Part shown: piece after piece, positions 49,632 through 58,021 of the stretch
Position numbering within the stretch: the first letter of the stretch is position 1
How the letters are laid out: the number at the start of each line of letters is the position of its first letter
Assembly: GCA_029785235.1 (NCBI GenBank)
Contig: JAFMAA010000002.1
Coordinates: 62,001-126,000, forward strand
Direction of reading: 5' to 3'
Length of the DNA stretch: 64,000 bases
Source: Nitrososphaerota archaeon
Lineage (GTDB): Archaea; Thermoproteota; Nitrososphaeria; Nitrososphaerales; UBA183
Notes under the pieces: model-generated
What the model was told of the DNA's origin: nothing
Databases searched by the model: none
What the model saw: the letters and a program-made list of their open reading frames with translations, nothing else
Translations under genes and position numbers: made by a program

Positions 49632-51218
49632 TCAAACGACAGTCCCGACGGCGGCTACGGCGATCATCTCGGCATGAGGCTCTGTCCACTTCTGCTTGCT
49701 GCGATTGACCCAGGCGAACTTCTTCTGGAGAGACTTGCTGTAGATCTTCGCCCACTCCAATCCTACATGGTCCCCCCAGGCCTTGTAGACCCTGGGGTCG
49801 ATGTAGTTCTTCATCGACGTGTTGAGGTTGTATGTCTTGGTCTTGACGTAGAACTCCAGGTCTGCTTCTGCTTTTGCCAACCGTTCTTCTTCCTTCTTGG
49901 TGCGGTCCTTCTTTGTCCTCAAGGCTTCCACTTTGGCCTTCTTCTTCTCGTAGACCTGCTCCCAGGTCTTGGGCGGGGTCCGCTTGTGGTTGCAGAACTC
50001 GGCGGCCTTTAGGTTGGCCTCCCTTGCGAACTGAAGCTTCTCGAGGTCTGGCGCTGCCTGCAGGTCCTTTGACCTGAGGGCGTTCTCCACGGTCTCGGTG
50101 GCGTGGTAGGTACGGAATACCTTGGCGGTGATCCCAGGGACTATGGACGATAGGAACCTGTTGACATTCGCCGAGCTGATGTCGTCGAACACCCTTTCCT
50201 CGGGTTTCTTGCCTGCCATGAACTCCCTGAGATTGGCTAGGACGGCCTTTGGAGGCTGGTCGGTCTTGTGCCATTCCACGCTGTCCTTGCCGAGGAAGTC
50301 GAAAGAGACGGTGTTATCGACGTCGCTATCAAACTTGATGTGCTCCACCCGCAGCGTGCTGGCCCCCACCGTGTCGGCTTCGTCGGCGTCCTTCTCGTCG
50401 CCGACCCGCATCCCGAGCCTGTCGATGAGGTAGCAGACGGTGGCCACCTGGCGCACCTTCTCGTCCTTGGAGGCTGTGCCTTTCTCTATCTTCGACCTAA
50501 TCCGGGCTATGTTGGAGCCGATCTTCCCGGCCTTGTCGTACTTCGCCTTGTTGCGGTCCTGGTTCAGGCTGGCGCTCTCGTGGAGCCAGACGTACTTCTC
50601 CTTGCCAGTGAGCTTGTCGATCCACTTCGCCATCCACATGGCGCCATGGTCGTGCACGACCTGCCAGCCCCCCGGAGGGACCGTAGCGTCCTCTCCCAGG
50701 TTCAGCGTGACGTCGGCCTGCTCGGTGCGCGGCTTCCACCTGCCCCTGAGCGGGGCTTGGCCCCTGCCCATGAACAGGCCGGGGGGTTCGACCATGTAGT
50801 TGGCCATGTCGACCGCGTTCCCGTCAACTACCGCACGGCCATACTTCTCTTTCAGCTGGTCCCTGCGGGTTTTCCTCTCTACTGCGATCGCCTTCTTGTC
50901 TTCCTTGGTTAGCCCCTCCTTCTGGGCCTTCTCTCTGTCTGCTTTCGCGAACACCTCGCCGAAGTCGACGTCTTCGTACTTCGCGCCCCTGTGCTCCTCG
51001 GGGAGCTGGGTTCGGAAGTCGGCCATGAAGTTGGACCGGAAGACAGGGTCCTGAATGTACACCGTGTCCTTCTTCTTAGCCAGGGCGTAGGCCATCTCCT
51101 CGGCCAGGGGCGACAGGGCTACCTCCCTGCCTGCCACATAGACCCTCAGGCCGTCGGGCCTGTATGGGTCGGTGAAACAGACGCCGTTGTGAGAGAGCGT
51201 CTTCCAGTACTCTGTCAA
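49632..51218 (-). CDS. eukaryote-type DNA topoisomerase IB, 528 aa
   Basis: N-terminal core resembles eukaryotic Top1 (TLSHNGVCF, EEMAYALAKK, NFMADFR). The catalytic domain has CYLIDRLGMRVGDEKD, a KFRTYHA-like VFRTYHATET, a coiled-coil linker rich in Lys/Glu, and the active-site Tyr472 in NYIDPR. It relaxes supercoils by single-strand cleavage through a 3'-phosphotyrosine. TTG 51218 is 26 bases from a TTAAATAT box and fits where homology begins; earlier starts overlap the divergent gene. Among archaea this enzyme is characteristic of Thaumarchaeota and close relatives. Confidence 0.9.
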   Translation of the reverse strand: MTEYWKTLSHNGVCFTDPYRPDGLRVYVAGREVALSPLAEEMAYALAKKKDTVYIQDPVFRSNFMADFRTQLPEEHRGAKYEDVDFGEVFAKADREKAQKEGLTKEDKKAIAVERKTRRDQLKEKYGRAVVDGNAVDMANYMVEPPGLFMGRGQAPLRGRWKPRTEQADVTLNLGEDATVPPGGWQVVHDHGAMWMAKWIDKLTGKEKYVWLHESASLNQDRNKAKYDKAGKIGSNIARIRSKIEKGTASKDEKVRQVATVCYLIDRLGMRVGDEKDADEADTVGASTLRVEHIKFDSDVDNTVSFDFLGKDSVEWHKTDQPPKAVLANLREFMAGKKPEERVFDDISSANVNRFLSSIVPGITAKVFRTYHATETVENALRSKDLQAAPDLEKLQFAREANLKAAEFCNHKRTPPKTWEQVYEKKKAKVEALRTKKDRTKKEEERLAKAEADLEFYVKTKTYNLNTSMKNYIDPRVYKAWGDHVGLEWAKIYSKSLQKKFAWVNRSKQKWTEPHAEMIAVAAVGTVV

Positions 51219-51238
51219 TCTATGGAAGACCTCGGCCT

Positions 51239-51281
51239 GGATATTTAACGGACCGAACGCCGGACTAAGGGGCTTATATCC
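51239..51281. promoter_or_regulatory. divergent promoters of topoisomerase IB and the 89-aa gene
   Basis: Minus-strand GTTAAATAT (51242-51250) serves the topoisomerase gene and plus-strand CTTATATCC (51274-51282 region) serves the gene at 51307. Confidence 0.5.
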
Positions 51282-51306
51282 TGTTTTTTGCCATTGTTGC
51301 CTGCTG

Positions 51307-51576
51307 ATGGCGTCGAGAGCGGAGCCGCGGAATGACGGGATGGTCGTAGTGGTCAAGATACGGGGGAGAGACAGCGCCGGGCGCTTCATGAGCTACTCGA
51401 GCTTGAGGGAGGCCCTGGGGAAAAGGCACAAGCACAAAGAGAGGTTCGGAGGCTCCATCGGCAAGCTCCTGGCGAAGAACAAGACCAGGGTGAAGCTAGT
51501 CGTGTACCGGCCGGTGGGTGACGCTGCCGAAGAGCTCGAGAGCTGGGACGTGACGCACTACTGGCTGGCTAACTGA
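51307..51576 (+). CDS. hypothetical basic protein, 89 aa
   Basis: Strand-rich ends (VVVVKIRGRD, RVKLVVYRPV) around a basic helix (LREALGKRHKHKER). Possibly nucleic-acid binding. Precedes the resolvase-like gene by 13 bases. Confidence 0.65.
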   Translation: MASRAEPRNDGMVVVVKIRGRDSAGRFMSYSSLREALGKRHKHKERFGGSIGKLLAKNKTRVKLVVYRPVGDAAEELESWDVTHYWLAN

Positions 51577-51589
51577 GCTCGCGGGGACT

Positions 51590-51904
51590 GTGGCCGTGAA
51601 CTCTGTAGAGAAGGGCGACCAGTCGGAGTCCTACGTGGCGCGTATGGTCAAGAAGATGGGGTACAGACACGCCATCCGAAGCCACGGGTCGCTCACCCCC
51701 ATAGACATCATCGCGAGCAACGGGAAGGAGATAATGGCAGTGCAGGTGAAGCAGAGGAACTACCTCCCTGAAGATGCGGGCGCCGACCTCGTCGATTGGG
51801 CCGCGAAGTTCAACGCGACCCCATATCTGGCATACAAGAGCCATGGTAGATGGGTTATCGCGCCCTATTCGACTAGTAAGGACGCAATGCCGATGCCGAA
51901 GTAG
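51590..51904 (+). CDS. Holliday-junction-resolvase-like / Mrr-like nuclease, 104 aa
   Basis: PD-(D/E)XK order: KGDQSE13, then D39 in TPIDII, then Q52-V-K54 in MAVQVKQRNY. Size and order match archaeal Hjc, but the catalytic Glu is Gln, as in Mrr-like nucleases. Likely cleaves branched or modified DNA. GTG 51590 or 51596. Next to topoisomerase IB, in a recombination context. Confidence 0.7.
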   Translation: MAVNSVEKGDQSESYVARMVKKMGYRHAIRSHGSLTPIDIIASNGKEIMAVQVKQRNYLPEDAGADLVDWAAKFNATPYLAYKSHGRWVIAPYSTSKDAMPMPK

Positions 51905-52088
51905 GACCGTCTGGCCAAGGTTGTTTACTATGCTAGTACAGTTAGCTCTCAGTGTTTTGGATACGTTGGACAGATTAGATGCCTAGTCGCTTCAGCACTC
52001 GCGATTAGTCGGCAACCGCCATAGCATAAGCCTTCCTGGTTTTCCCGCCTTTTATCATCAACGGTTCATGTAGACATGCACAAGTGCA

Positions 52089-52319
52089 ATGAAGACCAAA
52101 CCTGATGCCGATATAGAGCGCAAGATAAAGGACGCACTGGAAACGGCCCCCATGTTCAAAGGGTTCACTGTCCAAGGTCTCGCAAAGAAACTCAACACAC
52201 CTGTCTCCACAACCCGTATCCACGTCGAGTTGCTCGAAGCCCGCGGCATCTGCAAGTCAATGAAAGTCGGCAAGTCGAGCTTGTACTCGCTCAGCGACCA
52301 GGAGACCCGGCATGACTAA
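52089..52319 (+). CDS. winged-helix DNA-binding protein, 76 aa
   Basis: Helix-turn-helix with wing: FTVQGLAKKLNTPVSTTRIHVELLEARGICKSMKVGKSSLYSL in parts. ATG overlaps nothing upstream; TTTTATC lies ~37 bases before it. It overlaps the HerA-like gene by eight bases and probably regulates or assists it. Confidence 0.75.
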   Translation: MKTKPDADIERKIKDALETAPMFKGFTVQGLAKKLNTPVSTTRIHVELLEARGICKSMKVGKSSLYSLSDQETRHD

Positions 52320-54081
52320 GATAGTGTTCGGCAAGGACCAGTCGCACGCCGACGCGACTATCGACCTCGACAGGCTCCTCGAGACCAGGATGCTCATACA
52401 GGCGAGCTCCGGTGGCGGCAAGAGCTACGCCATACGGAAGGTCGTCGAAGAGGCCCATCCGCATGTGCAGATTATTCTGATTGACATAGAGGGAGAGTTC
52501 GCGACACTCAGGGAGAAGTATGACTTCCTTCTCATAGGAGAAGAGGGTGAGCTGAAGACCAGCACCAAGACGGCGCAGGTGCTCGCCAAGAAGCTCCTGG
52601 AGCTCAACGTTTCCGCGATCATAGACCTCTACGAGCTGCCACAACAGGAGCGGAAGCACTACGTCAAATTGTTCCTGGACGCGATGGTGAACGCGCCGAA
52701 GAACCTGTGGCACCCATGCCTTGTGATAGTGGACGAGGCTCACGTGTTCTGTCCCCAGGTCGGGGAATCGGAGGCCATGCCAGCCGTAAACGATCTCATG
52801 ACGAGGGGACGGAAGAGGGGATACTGCGGCATACTTGCGACCCAGAGGCTGTCGAAGCTACACAAGGACTCGGCTGCTGAGGCGGGTAACAAGCTGATCG
52901 GCCGCTGCGGCCTCGATGACGACATGAAGAGAGGAGCCTATGAGCTGGGGTTCACCACCAGAGGCGAAACCCTTTCACTGAGGGACCTTGACCCTGGAGA
53001 GTTCTACGCATTCGGCCCGGCCCTGTCGTCGAAGTCAGTGACGAAGGTGAAGGTGGGGCAGGTAAAGACGACGCACCCGAAGAGCGGGGCCAGGGTTGGA
53101 AGCCAGGTGACGCCGCCTACTCCCAAGATCAAGTCGATGATTTCGAAGCTCGAGGACATACCTCATGTTGCCGACAGAGAGCTGAAAGACAGGGAATCCA
53201 TGCTGTCGGAGATCAGGAACCTGAGAACCGAAGTCACGAGGCTCAAGGTCAGCCAGGGCCGCGCCCAGCCAGCCATAGACGAAGCCAAGGTTAGAGACAT
53301 CGAAGCCCGTGCCTTCGACAAGGGGACGAAGACGGCATACGGCCAGTGGGAGAAGTACGCTCAGTCGATGGCTAGGACAGTCTCGCAACTGCAGAAAGTT
53401 CTCTCCGCAGTTGGTCATGATGCCGCAGAGGCAGCAGCCGTTTCGATGCCAGAGGCCCCGCACCAGTTGCACATAGGGCTCGACACCCCCGAACAGCGGG
53501 CAGAGAGAGACATACTGACGCCTCATATGCCCCCGGTTCCACTGGTCGTGCCAAGACAGCTTGCCACTGCACCCGCTCCACAGGCAGGATCATCGGCAGA
53601 TGGCAAGAAACCTCTACGGGAGGGCGCAATGAGAATGCTGAGAGCTGCCGCTCAGTTCTACCCGAATCCGATATCGAGGGAGCAGATGGCGACGCTTTCT
53701 GGCTTCTCAGTGGGCGGGGGGACGTTCAACACGTACCGCGGCGAGCTGCTGAGGACAGGATGGATAACAGAGAGCGGAGGCCAAGTCATGATCACAGAAG
53801 AAGGGCTCGGCGCTGCAGGAGCCGTTGACCCGCTCCCCAGCGATCCGAACCAGCTGATAGACATGTGGGCGACGAAGTTCAGGGATGGTGCCGCCAAGAT
53901 GCTGAAGTACGTGTGCTCGCGGTATCCAGAGTGGGTCTCCGACGAGGAGATAGGCCAGAACACGGGCTTCACCCACACTGGAGGGACCTACAACACATAT
54001 CGCGGCGAGCTCGTCAGGAACAGGCTGATCGAGAAGAAGGACGGCATGTGCAGGGCGAGCCCGACCCTGTTCCTCGAATAG
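52312..54081 (+). CDS. HerA/DUF87-type ATPase with two C-terminal winged-helix-like repeats, 589 aa
   Basis: Walker A QASSGGGKSYA (30-40), IDIEGEFATLR, Walker B LVIVDEAH (137-144), and the ATQRLSKLHKDSA sensor region, the standard HerA-like core. A coiled coil follows (~300-380). The last ~130 residues are two homologous units (EGAMRMLRAA...GFSVGGGTFNTYRGELLRTGWI and DGAAKMLKYV...GFTHTGGTYNTYRGELVRNRLI in parts), probably DNA-contacting. DNA translocase for end resection or transfer. No NurA partner is seen next to it. Confidence 0.8.
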   Translation: MTKIVFGKDQSHADATIDLDRLLETRMLIQASSGGGKSYAIRKVVEEAHPHVQIILIDIEGEFATLREKYDFLLIGEEGELKTSTKTAQVLAKKLLELNVSAIIDLYELPQQERKHYVKLFLDAMVNAPKNLWHPCLVIVDEAHVFCPQVGESEAMPAVNDLMTRGRKRGYCGILATQRLSKLHKDSAAEAGNKLIGRCGLDDDMKRGAYELGFTTRGETLSLRDLDPGEFYAFGPALSSKSVTKVKVGQVKTTHPKSGARVGSQVTPPTPKIKSMISKLEDIPHVADRELKDRESMLSEIRNLRTEVTRLKVSQGRAQPAIDEAKVRDIEARAFDKGTKTAYGQWEKYAQSMARTVSQLQKVLSAVGHDAAEAAAVSMPEAPHQLHIGLDTPEQRAERDILTPHMPPVPLVVPRQLATAPAPQAGSSADGKKPLREGAMRMLRAAAQFYPNPISREQMATLSGFSVGGGTFNTYRGELLRTGWITESGGQVMITEEGLGAAGAVDPLPSDPNQLIDMWATKFRDGAAKMLKYVCSRYPEWVSDEEIGQNTGFTHTGGTYNTYRGELVRNRLIEKKDGMCRASPTLFLE

Positions 54082-54122
54082 ATTACTGACGATCCTGGGA
54101 TAAGCAACACCGGCTACGGGGC

Positions 54123-55253
54123 TTAAGTCTCTACTTCGGGGGTGTATTCTTCGGGCCTCATTCCGAACGTCCAGGCGACTGCCTCGTTTACGGTGGCCGT
54201 TCTGTCACCCGGGTTTACCCTGAGAAGCGTCACCTTTGACGTCGAGGGGCACTGGACCTTGATGAAGCGGGCCTTGAGCCACGGGCGGTCGTCCTGAAGG
54301 TCGGCCTCCACAAGCTCGTAGTGGAGCTTGCGGCCGTTCCACTTGTTGACAGTGTCCTTCTTGTCGAGGACCTTGACACCCAGCTCTTCAAGCACGCGGT
54401 CGTATCCGATTATTCTCAGCGCCACTGTCCTCTGTTCTATGTTGCGGAGGCCGACGACGTCTCTTGCGGGCATCTTCCTGTCCTTGACAGCGGCCCACAC
54501 GTCCTCCGGAAAGCGCACCCCGTGCAGATAGTACCCTTTGTCACCGTCCCTCCATGATATGGCGGGCTTTGAGATGCTGTGCAGGCGGTAGTCCTCGTTC
54601 ATGTGGATCTCCCGCGGCGCGTTGAGTATGACTGCCAGGTTCCTGAACGCGGTTATGGCGTATATCCCCCGCTTGAGGAATGACTGGTATCTCTTCAGGT
54701 CGTCCCCGATCACGAGGCCGCATGCTTCGTCGTAAAAGTCAGACTCGGCCAGCCACCCTCCGTCTGGGATGAGACCTATGCCGCTTCGAGACTGGTTGGT
54801 CCAGGTGGTCATGCCAGAGATGTTGGCTCGGGTGTCAGAGATCGTGTTTGCGAACGACCCGAGGGCGCGGTTGACCCGGAACTTGATCAGGTTGTCGACC
54901 GTTACCAAATCGTCGCTCTCAATCACCCGGGACACATCGGTGGTCCTCTTCGTGTACAGCCGGGCCTGTATGCCTGCTTCGATGTCCTTCGTTACGTTCT
55001 CGTCAATGACATGGTTGGTGTGATTGCCCCTGGCGCGTCCCGCCGCTTCATTGTACTTGGCGATGCTGTTGGCTATGACGATCTGCTTGGGCGGGTTGAT
55101 GTGCGACTCCTTGTATACCCAAGCCACGTCTGCCGATATCTCGGACGGCGACTCCAGGTAGGCCTTCTCCCTGCTGCCCAGTATGAAGTTCAGCCACCTT
55201 TCGGCAAACTCGGGGGCCCTCTCCCGTTCTCTCTCCTTCAGCGCCCACAACAC
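54123..55253 (-). CDS. DUF6745-like protein, 376 aa
   Basis: The segment EDYRLHSISKPAISWRDG then GYYLHGVRFPEDVW, followed by RNIEQRTVALRIIG, matches the pattern I know as DUF6745 (R-x-H-x-x-x-x-P-A-I-x-[YW]-x-D-G, Y-x-x-H-G-V). Function of the family is unknown; it occurs in actinobacteria, cyanobacteria and phages. GTG start four bases after the HNH gene. The neighbouring GEVTGHSH protein is a frequent companion as I recall. Confidence 0.6.
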   Translation of the reverse strand: MLWALKERERERAPEFAERWLNFILGSREKAYLESPSEISADVAWVYKESHINPPKQIVIANSIAKYNEAAGRARGNHTNHVIDENVTKDIEAGIQARLYTKRTTDVSRVIESDDLVTVDNLIKFRVNRALGSFANTISDTRANISGMTTWTNQSRSGIGLIPDGGWLAESDFYDEACGLVIGDDLKRYQSFLKRGIYAITAFRNLAVILNAPREIHMNEDYRLHSISKPAISWRDGDKGYYLHGVRFPEDVWAAVKDRKMPARDVVGLRNIEQRTVALRIIGYDRVLEELGVKVLDKKDTVNKWNGRKLHYELVEADLQDDRPWLKARFIKVQCPSTSKVTLLRVNPGDRTATVNEAVAWTFGMRPEEYTPEVET

Positions 55254-55256
55254 GAC

Positions 55257-55727
55257 CTAGCCACCACCAATGAGTACGTTAGTAGTTGGTTTGATGCGTT
55301 TTGTAAGTTTGGTGATTGTTTTTCGATACACACGTTCGCTCTCTTTTCTTGCATTACAATCCTTGTGAAGCAGTCTGATATTATCAATTGTGTTGGTCCC
55401 GCCGTCAATTAGTGCAATTGTATGGTCTATAACAACGAATTTCAACTTATCTGCAAGTGGCGTATGACAATATGCACAAATATTTCCGTCTCTTAGTAAA
55501 AGGAATTGTACAACAAGTTCACGGTACTCTCGGTCCGAACCCATACGTCTCTTCTTGCCACGATTCTTTCCATATCCTTCGTACCTACGCTTGACGGCCT
55601 TTCCTTTTGGGGTTTGGTTGTACTTTCTGACACTCAGATAGTGCCGAAGTCTAAACCCTGGGTCATTGTTGTACCGCTCGCGTAAATGTGCTCTTCTCTT
55701 TGCTGGATTCTTGTACGGCAAGAACAA
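55257..55727 (-). CDS. HNH endonuclease of AT-rich composition, 156 aa
   Basis: CAYCHTPL with a following Cys (HKDCN) forms the zinc pair, and VIDHTIALIDGG...NIRLLHKDCNARK is the H-N-H core. A basic N-terminal half (KRRAHLRERY, KRRYEGYGKNRGKKRR) should bind DNA. The gene is clearly richer in A+T than its neighbours and lies between two genes that otherwise belong together, which suggests a recent insertion, perhaps as a free-standing homing endonuclease. TTG start. Confidence 0.85.
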   Translation of the reverse strand: MFLPYKNPAKRRAHLRERYNNDPGFRLRHYLSVRKYNQTPKGKAVKRRYEGYGKNRGKKRRMGSDREYRELVVQFLLLRDGNICAYCHTPLADKLKFVVIDHTIALIDGGTNTIDNIRLLHKDCNARKESERVYRKTITKLTKRIKPTTNVLIGGG

Positions 55728-55741
55728 TCATCATTTGAGTA

Positions 55742-56062
55742 TCAGTCGCTAACTAGCCTGGTGGTGTCTGGGAAATATTCATGCTGCCGCGTTACCACAT
55801 AGATTCCAGATACCAATACGAATGCTGCGTGCTCTTCATGGACAACCTGGGCTTCCTTTTCGACCTGGACGAGGAGTTGGCTGCCTGCTCTGAACACCTT
55901 CGCGCCGAGGATCCTGTGAGAGTGACCAGTTACTTCTCCTCTCGCGAGGACGTTGTCGTTGATCTCCTGCGCTCCTGTCGGAAGCGAAGATACCTTGCGG
56001 AAGAAGAGGTCACCCTGGCGTGCCTTTCGGGACGCCTTGCCTACAATCCTTACTTCATCCAT
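55742..56062 (-). CDS. GEVTGHSH-type small conserved protein, 106 aa
   Basis: Contains RQGDLFFRKV, then LARGEVTGHSHRI and VVHEEHAAF, ending in a Tyr-rich strand and RLVSD. I recognise this as a small conserved protein of bacteria and phages often next to DUF6745 proteins; function unknown, and the His-rich motif suggests metal binding. ATG 56062 is ~27 bases from a CTTAATAA box, so leaderless. Confidence 0.65.
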   Translation of the reverse strand: MDEVRIVGKASRKARQGDLFFRKVSSLPTGAQEINDNVLARGEVTGHSHRILGAKVFRAGSQLLVQVEKEAQVVHEEHAAFVLVSGIYVVTRQHEYFPDTTRLVSD

Positions 56063-56085
56063 GCACTAATGGGGCTGGCTGATTA

Positions 56086-56427
56086 TTAAGCGCCTGAGCG
56101 GGTCAGCGCCGTGACCACTTTGGTCAACCCCGTCCAGAGCGCAGACCCCTCAGAGGCAGCTGCCTGCGCATCCTTGATGGCCGTAAGCTCTTTTGCCGTC
56201 ACCTTCAGCGTCGACGATCTGACGCTGTAAGACGGGTCGCCCCGTTTTCCAGTGCTGTGCTGATGGTACATCCGCGACTTGTCGTAGTAAGAGTGCGTCC
56301 AGTACCCTGCCTTCTCTCCGGTGGAGAGGACAACGGTCCGCACGAAGAACGAGCCCCTGGTGGCGTATGCCTTCTGCCTGCGGTCTTTGGCGCATTTCGG
56401 GCATGTCCGCACTGCCTGGACCGGCAT
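56086..56427 (-). CDS. zinc-binding hypothetical protein, 113 aa
   Basis: CPKC at residues 9-12, then strands FFVRTVVLST and a His/Tyr-rich segment (YWTHSYYDKSRMYHQH). ATG 56427 is 28 bases from a TTAAAG box and is chosen over 56445. The layout (zinc knuckle, two strands, H-rich loop) resembles the protein at 58046. Confidence 0.6.
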   Translation of the reverse strand: MPVQAVRTCPKCAKDRRQKAYATRGSFFVRTVVLSTGEKAGYWTHSYYDKSRMYHQHSTGKRGDPSYSVRSSTLKVTAKELTAIKDAQAAASEGSALWTGLTKVVTALTRSGA

Positions 56428-56556
56428 CTTACACACATGCAACATGGAGCGGCTTTAACCATTCCTCTTATCGTGCTCGGAATCAAAACCTGGTTCAGTA
56501 GAAGTTGGGCGCAGACCCCCTCCTTCTGCCCGTCGTTGGGGGCGACCGTGGACCGA

Positions 56557-56580
56557 ATCGACGTTGATATCAACGTCGAT
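56557..56580. repeat. 24-bp perfect palindrome
   Basis: ATCGACGTTGAT followed immediately by its reverse complement ATCAACGTCGAT, no spacer. Possible dimeric regulator site or cruciform; overlaps the end of the weak 63-codon frame. Confidence 0.8.
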
Positions 56581-56761
56581 GCCTGGCGGCCGCAAGCGCC
56601 TTGGGTGCGCGCCAGGCCCGAATTATCGGGGCAGAAGATGATGCCAACAACGGGTTGGTTGCGCGGGGGGCCTGACGAAGGACGCGCCAGGAGTCTGGCC
56701 GGTCAACGGTGGTGAAGGCCTCTGCTATGTCCTTGGCAGTCGAGAGACCAGTGAGTTGCAC
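56570..56761 (-). CDS. possible small protein, 63 aa
   Basis: GTG start without a clear ribosome-binding site. N-terminus is helical, C-terminus basic (RHRR). Weak candidate; may be non-coding. Confidence 0.3.
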   Translation of the reverse strand: MQLTGLSTAKDIAEAFTTVDRPDSWRVLRQAPRATNPLLASSSAPIIRAWRAPKALAAARHRR

Positions 56762-56808
56762 GTTCGTTGGAAAGCCGGCCTGTCATGGACCCGGAAGCGC
56801 CAGCAAGC

Positions 56809-57093
56809 CTACTTGTCACGTTTTTGGAGCGTAGTGATAAGGGTGGAGAGCTGGGCCCTGGTTTCAAGGGCACTTTTCAGCAAAGAATCTCCATGCTGTC
56901 GGCCTCGGTTCCGTGCTTCGTGGAATTCAAGCACGCTCTTCGGAAAGCTCGCGACTTTCAGATACTTGCGCTCGCCGCCTGGCATCTGATGGATCAAGAC
57001 GACCTCGAACGATTTTCTGTGTTCCCTCGCCGCCAGATAGCGGTAGGCTCCGCACCTGCACTTCTCCAGAGGCTGGAAGTGCTTTAGCGGCAT
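56809..57093 (-). CDS. zinc-binding hypothetical protein, 94 aa
   Basis: ATG 57093 (MPLKHF) is about 30 bases from a TTAATTATC box. CRCGAYRY near the start is a half zinc site; strands and a basic C-terminal helix follow. Third small Cys protein in this segment with similar layout. Confidence 0.6.
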   Translation of the reverse strand: MPLKHFQPLEKCRCGAYRYLAAREHRKSFEVVLIHQMPGGERKYLKVASFPKSVLEFHEARNRGRQHGDSLLKSALETRAQLSTLITTLQKRDK

Positions 57094-57300
57094 GCTTGTC
57101 GCGCACACCACGGCGCACGTGATAATTAATCATTAGGAGGCCAGGATACAGCGAGAACGGCCATCCGAGCGTGGCCGGTGCCTCCATGTTGAGCATTGAC
57201 CCCATGGGTCTACAGGTTCGAAATGGCATGTCGTGACCGCGAACGACGGTAGAGCTGGCAGGGGCGGGCAACGTACGCCGGTCTAGTCCCTTAATAGCTC

Positions 57301-57633
57301 ATGCCGAATCTTATTGCAGGCGAACAAGGTATTACGGTAACCCAAACCTGCAACGAAGAATTCCAGGACCTCCTTACTGAAATAGATGAAGATGACGCGA
57401 AGATCAAGGTCAACATTGAGCGTCGCCAATACGGGAAAGAAGCCACGCTAATCGAGGGGATCGATCTGGGAGATGAAGAGATGCGCAAGCTCTGTACGAG
57501 CCTGAAGCGCAAGTTTGCAGTCGGCGGGACTTACAAGGACGGCAGAATCCTGCTACAAGGGGACCATAGGGCCGAGCTCCCTGAAGCCCTTGCAGCCAGC
57601 GGGTTCAGCAGGGCCAAGATAGAGGTAGCGTAG
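57301..57633 (+). CDS. translation initiation factor eIF1/SUI1 family, 110 aa
   Basis: Full SUI1 signature: VNIERRQYGKEATLIEGID, a helix (MRKLCTSLKRKFAVGGT), KDGRILLQGDHR and GFSRAKIEV. In archaea aIF1 binds the small ribosomal subunit and controls start-codon choice. Complete and of normal length. Could be the host copy or an element-borne paralogue affecting start selection. Confidence 0.9.
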   Translation: MPNLIAGEQGITVTQTCNEEFQDLLTEIDEDDAKIKVNIERRQYGKEATLIEGIDLGDEEMRKLCTSLKRKFAVGGTYKDGRILLQGDHRAELPEALAASGFSRAKIEVA

Positions 57634-57680
57634 CCACTACGCACTGCGGTGCTTAATAGCCCAAATCTACTCTATTACCA

Positions 57681-57965
57681 ATGAGCCAAAGTTCGGGCGA
57701 GCAGCACAGCGCGCCCTGGAAGGCTATCCACGAAATCCGCCACTTCCCAGAGAAGAACGGTGTGAAGATCGCGAAGGTCGTGGCCATTCAGACGAACGGC
57801 GAGAAGGACTTCCTCACCGCAGAGGAAAGCCCCACCGGCGGGACAAGGACGCAGATCACCATTGTCCTGTCGCCTGAAGACGAAGCCATCCTGGGGCTAC
57901 GTCTGCTGGAACGTGCCAAGCAGCGCCCATACGTCAAGACTGGACAGGGTAACGGAGCCAAGTAG
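57681..57965 (+). CDS. hypothetical protein, 94 aa
   Basis: Strand-rich core (IHEIRHFPEKNGVKIAKVVAI) and a basic tail. A TTAATA box is 27 bases before the ATG, so it has its own leaderless promoter. Not recognised. Confidence 0.65.
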   Translation: MSQSSGEQHSAPWKAIHEIRHFPEKNGVKIAKVVAIQTNGEKDFLTAEESPTGGTRTQITIVLSPEDEAILGLRLLERAKQRPYVKTGQGNGAK

Positions 57966-58021
57966 ATCGCCACCGGCGATGTGCTGAGCTCCCCCTCCCC
58001 CTTTTTGCAATAACGCGCATT

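Noticed and set aside
52312..54081. HerA-NurA resection pair
   Set aside because: No NurA-like gene adjoins the HerA-like ATPase, and rad50-mre11 lie 7 kb away on the other strand.
55781..56089. 102-codon plus-strand frame
   Set aside because: Opposite the minus-strand GEVTGHSH gene, which has a recognisable motif and a promoter.
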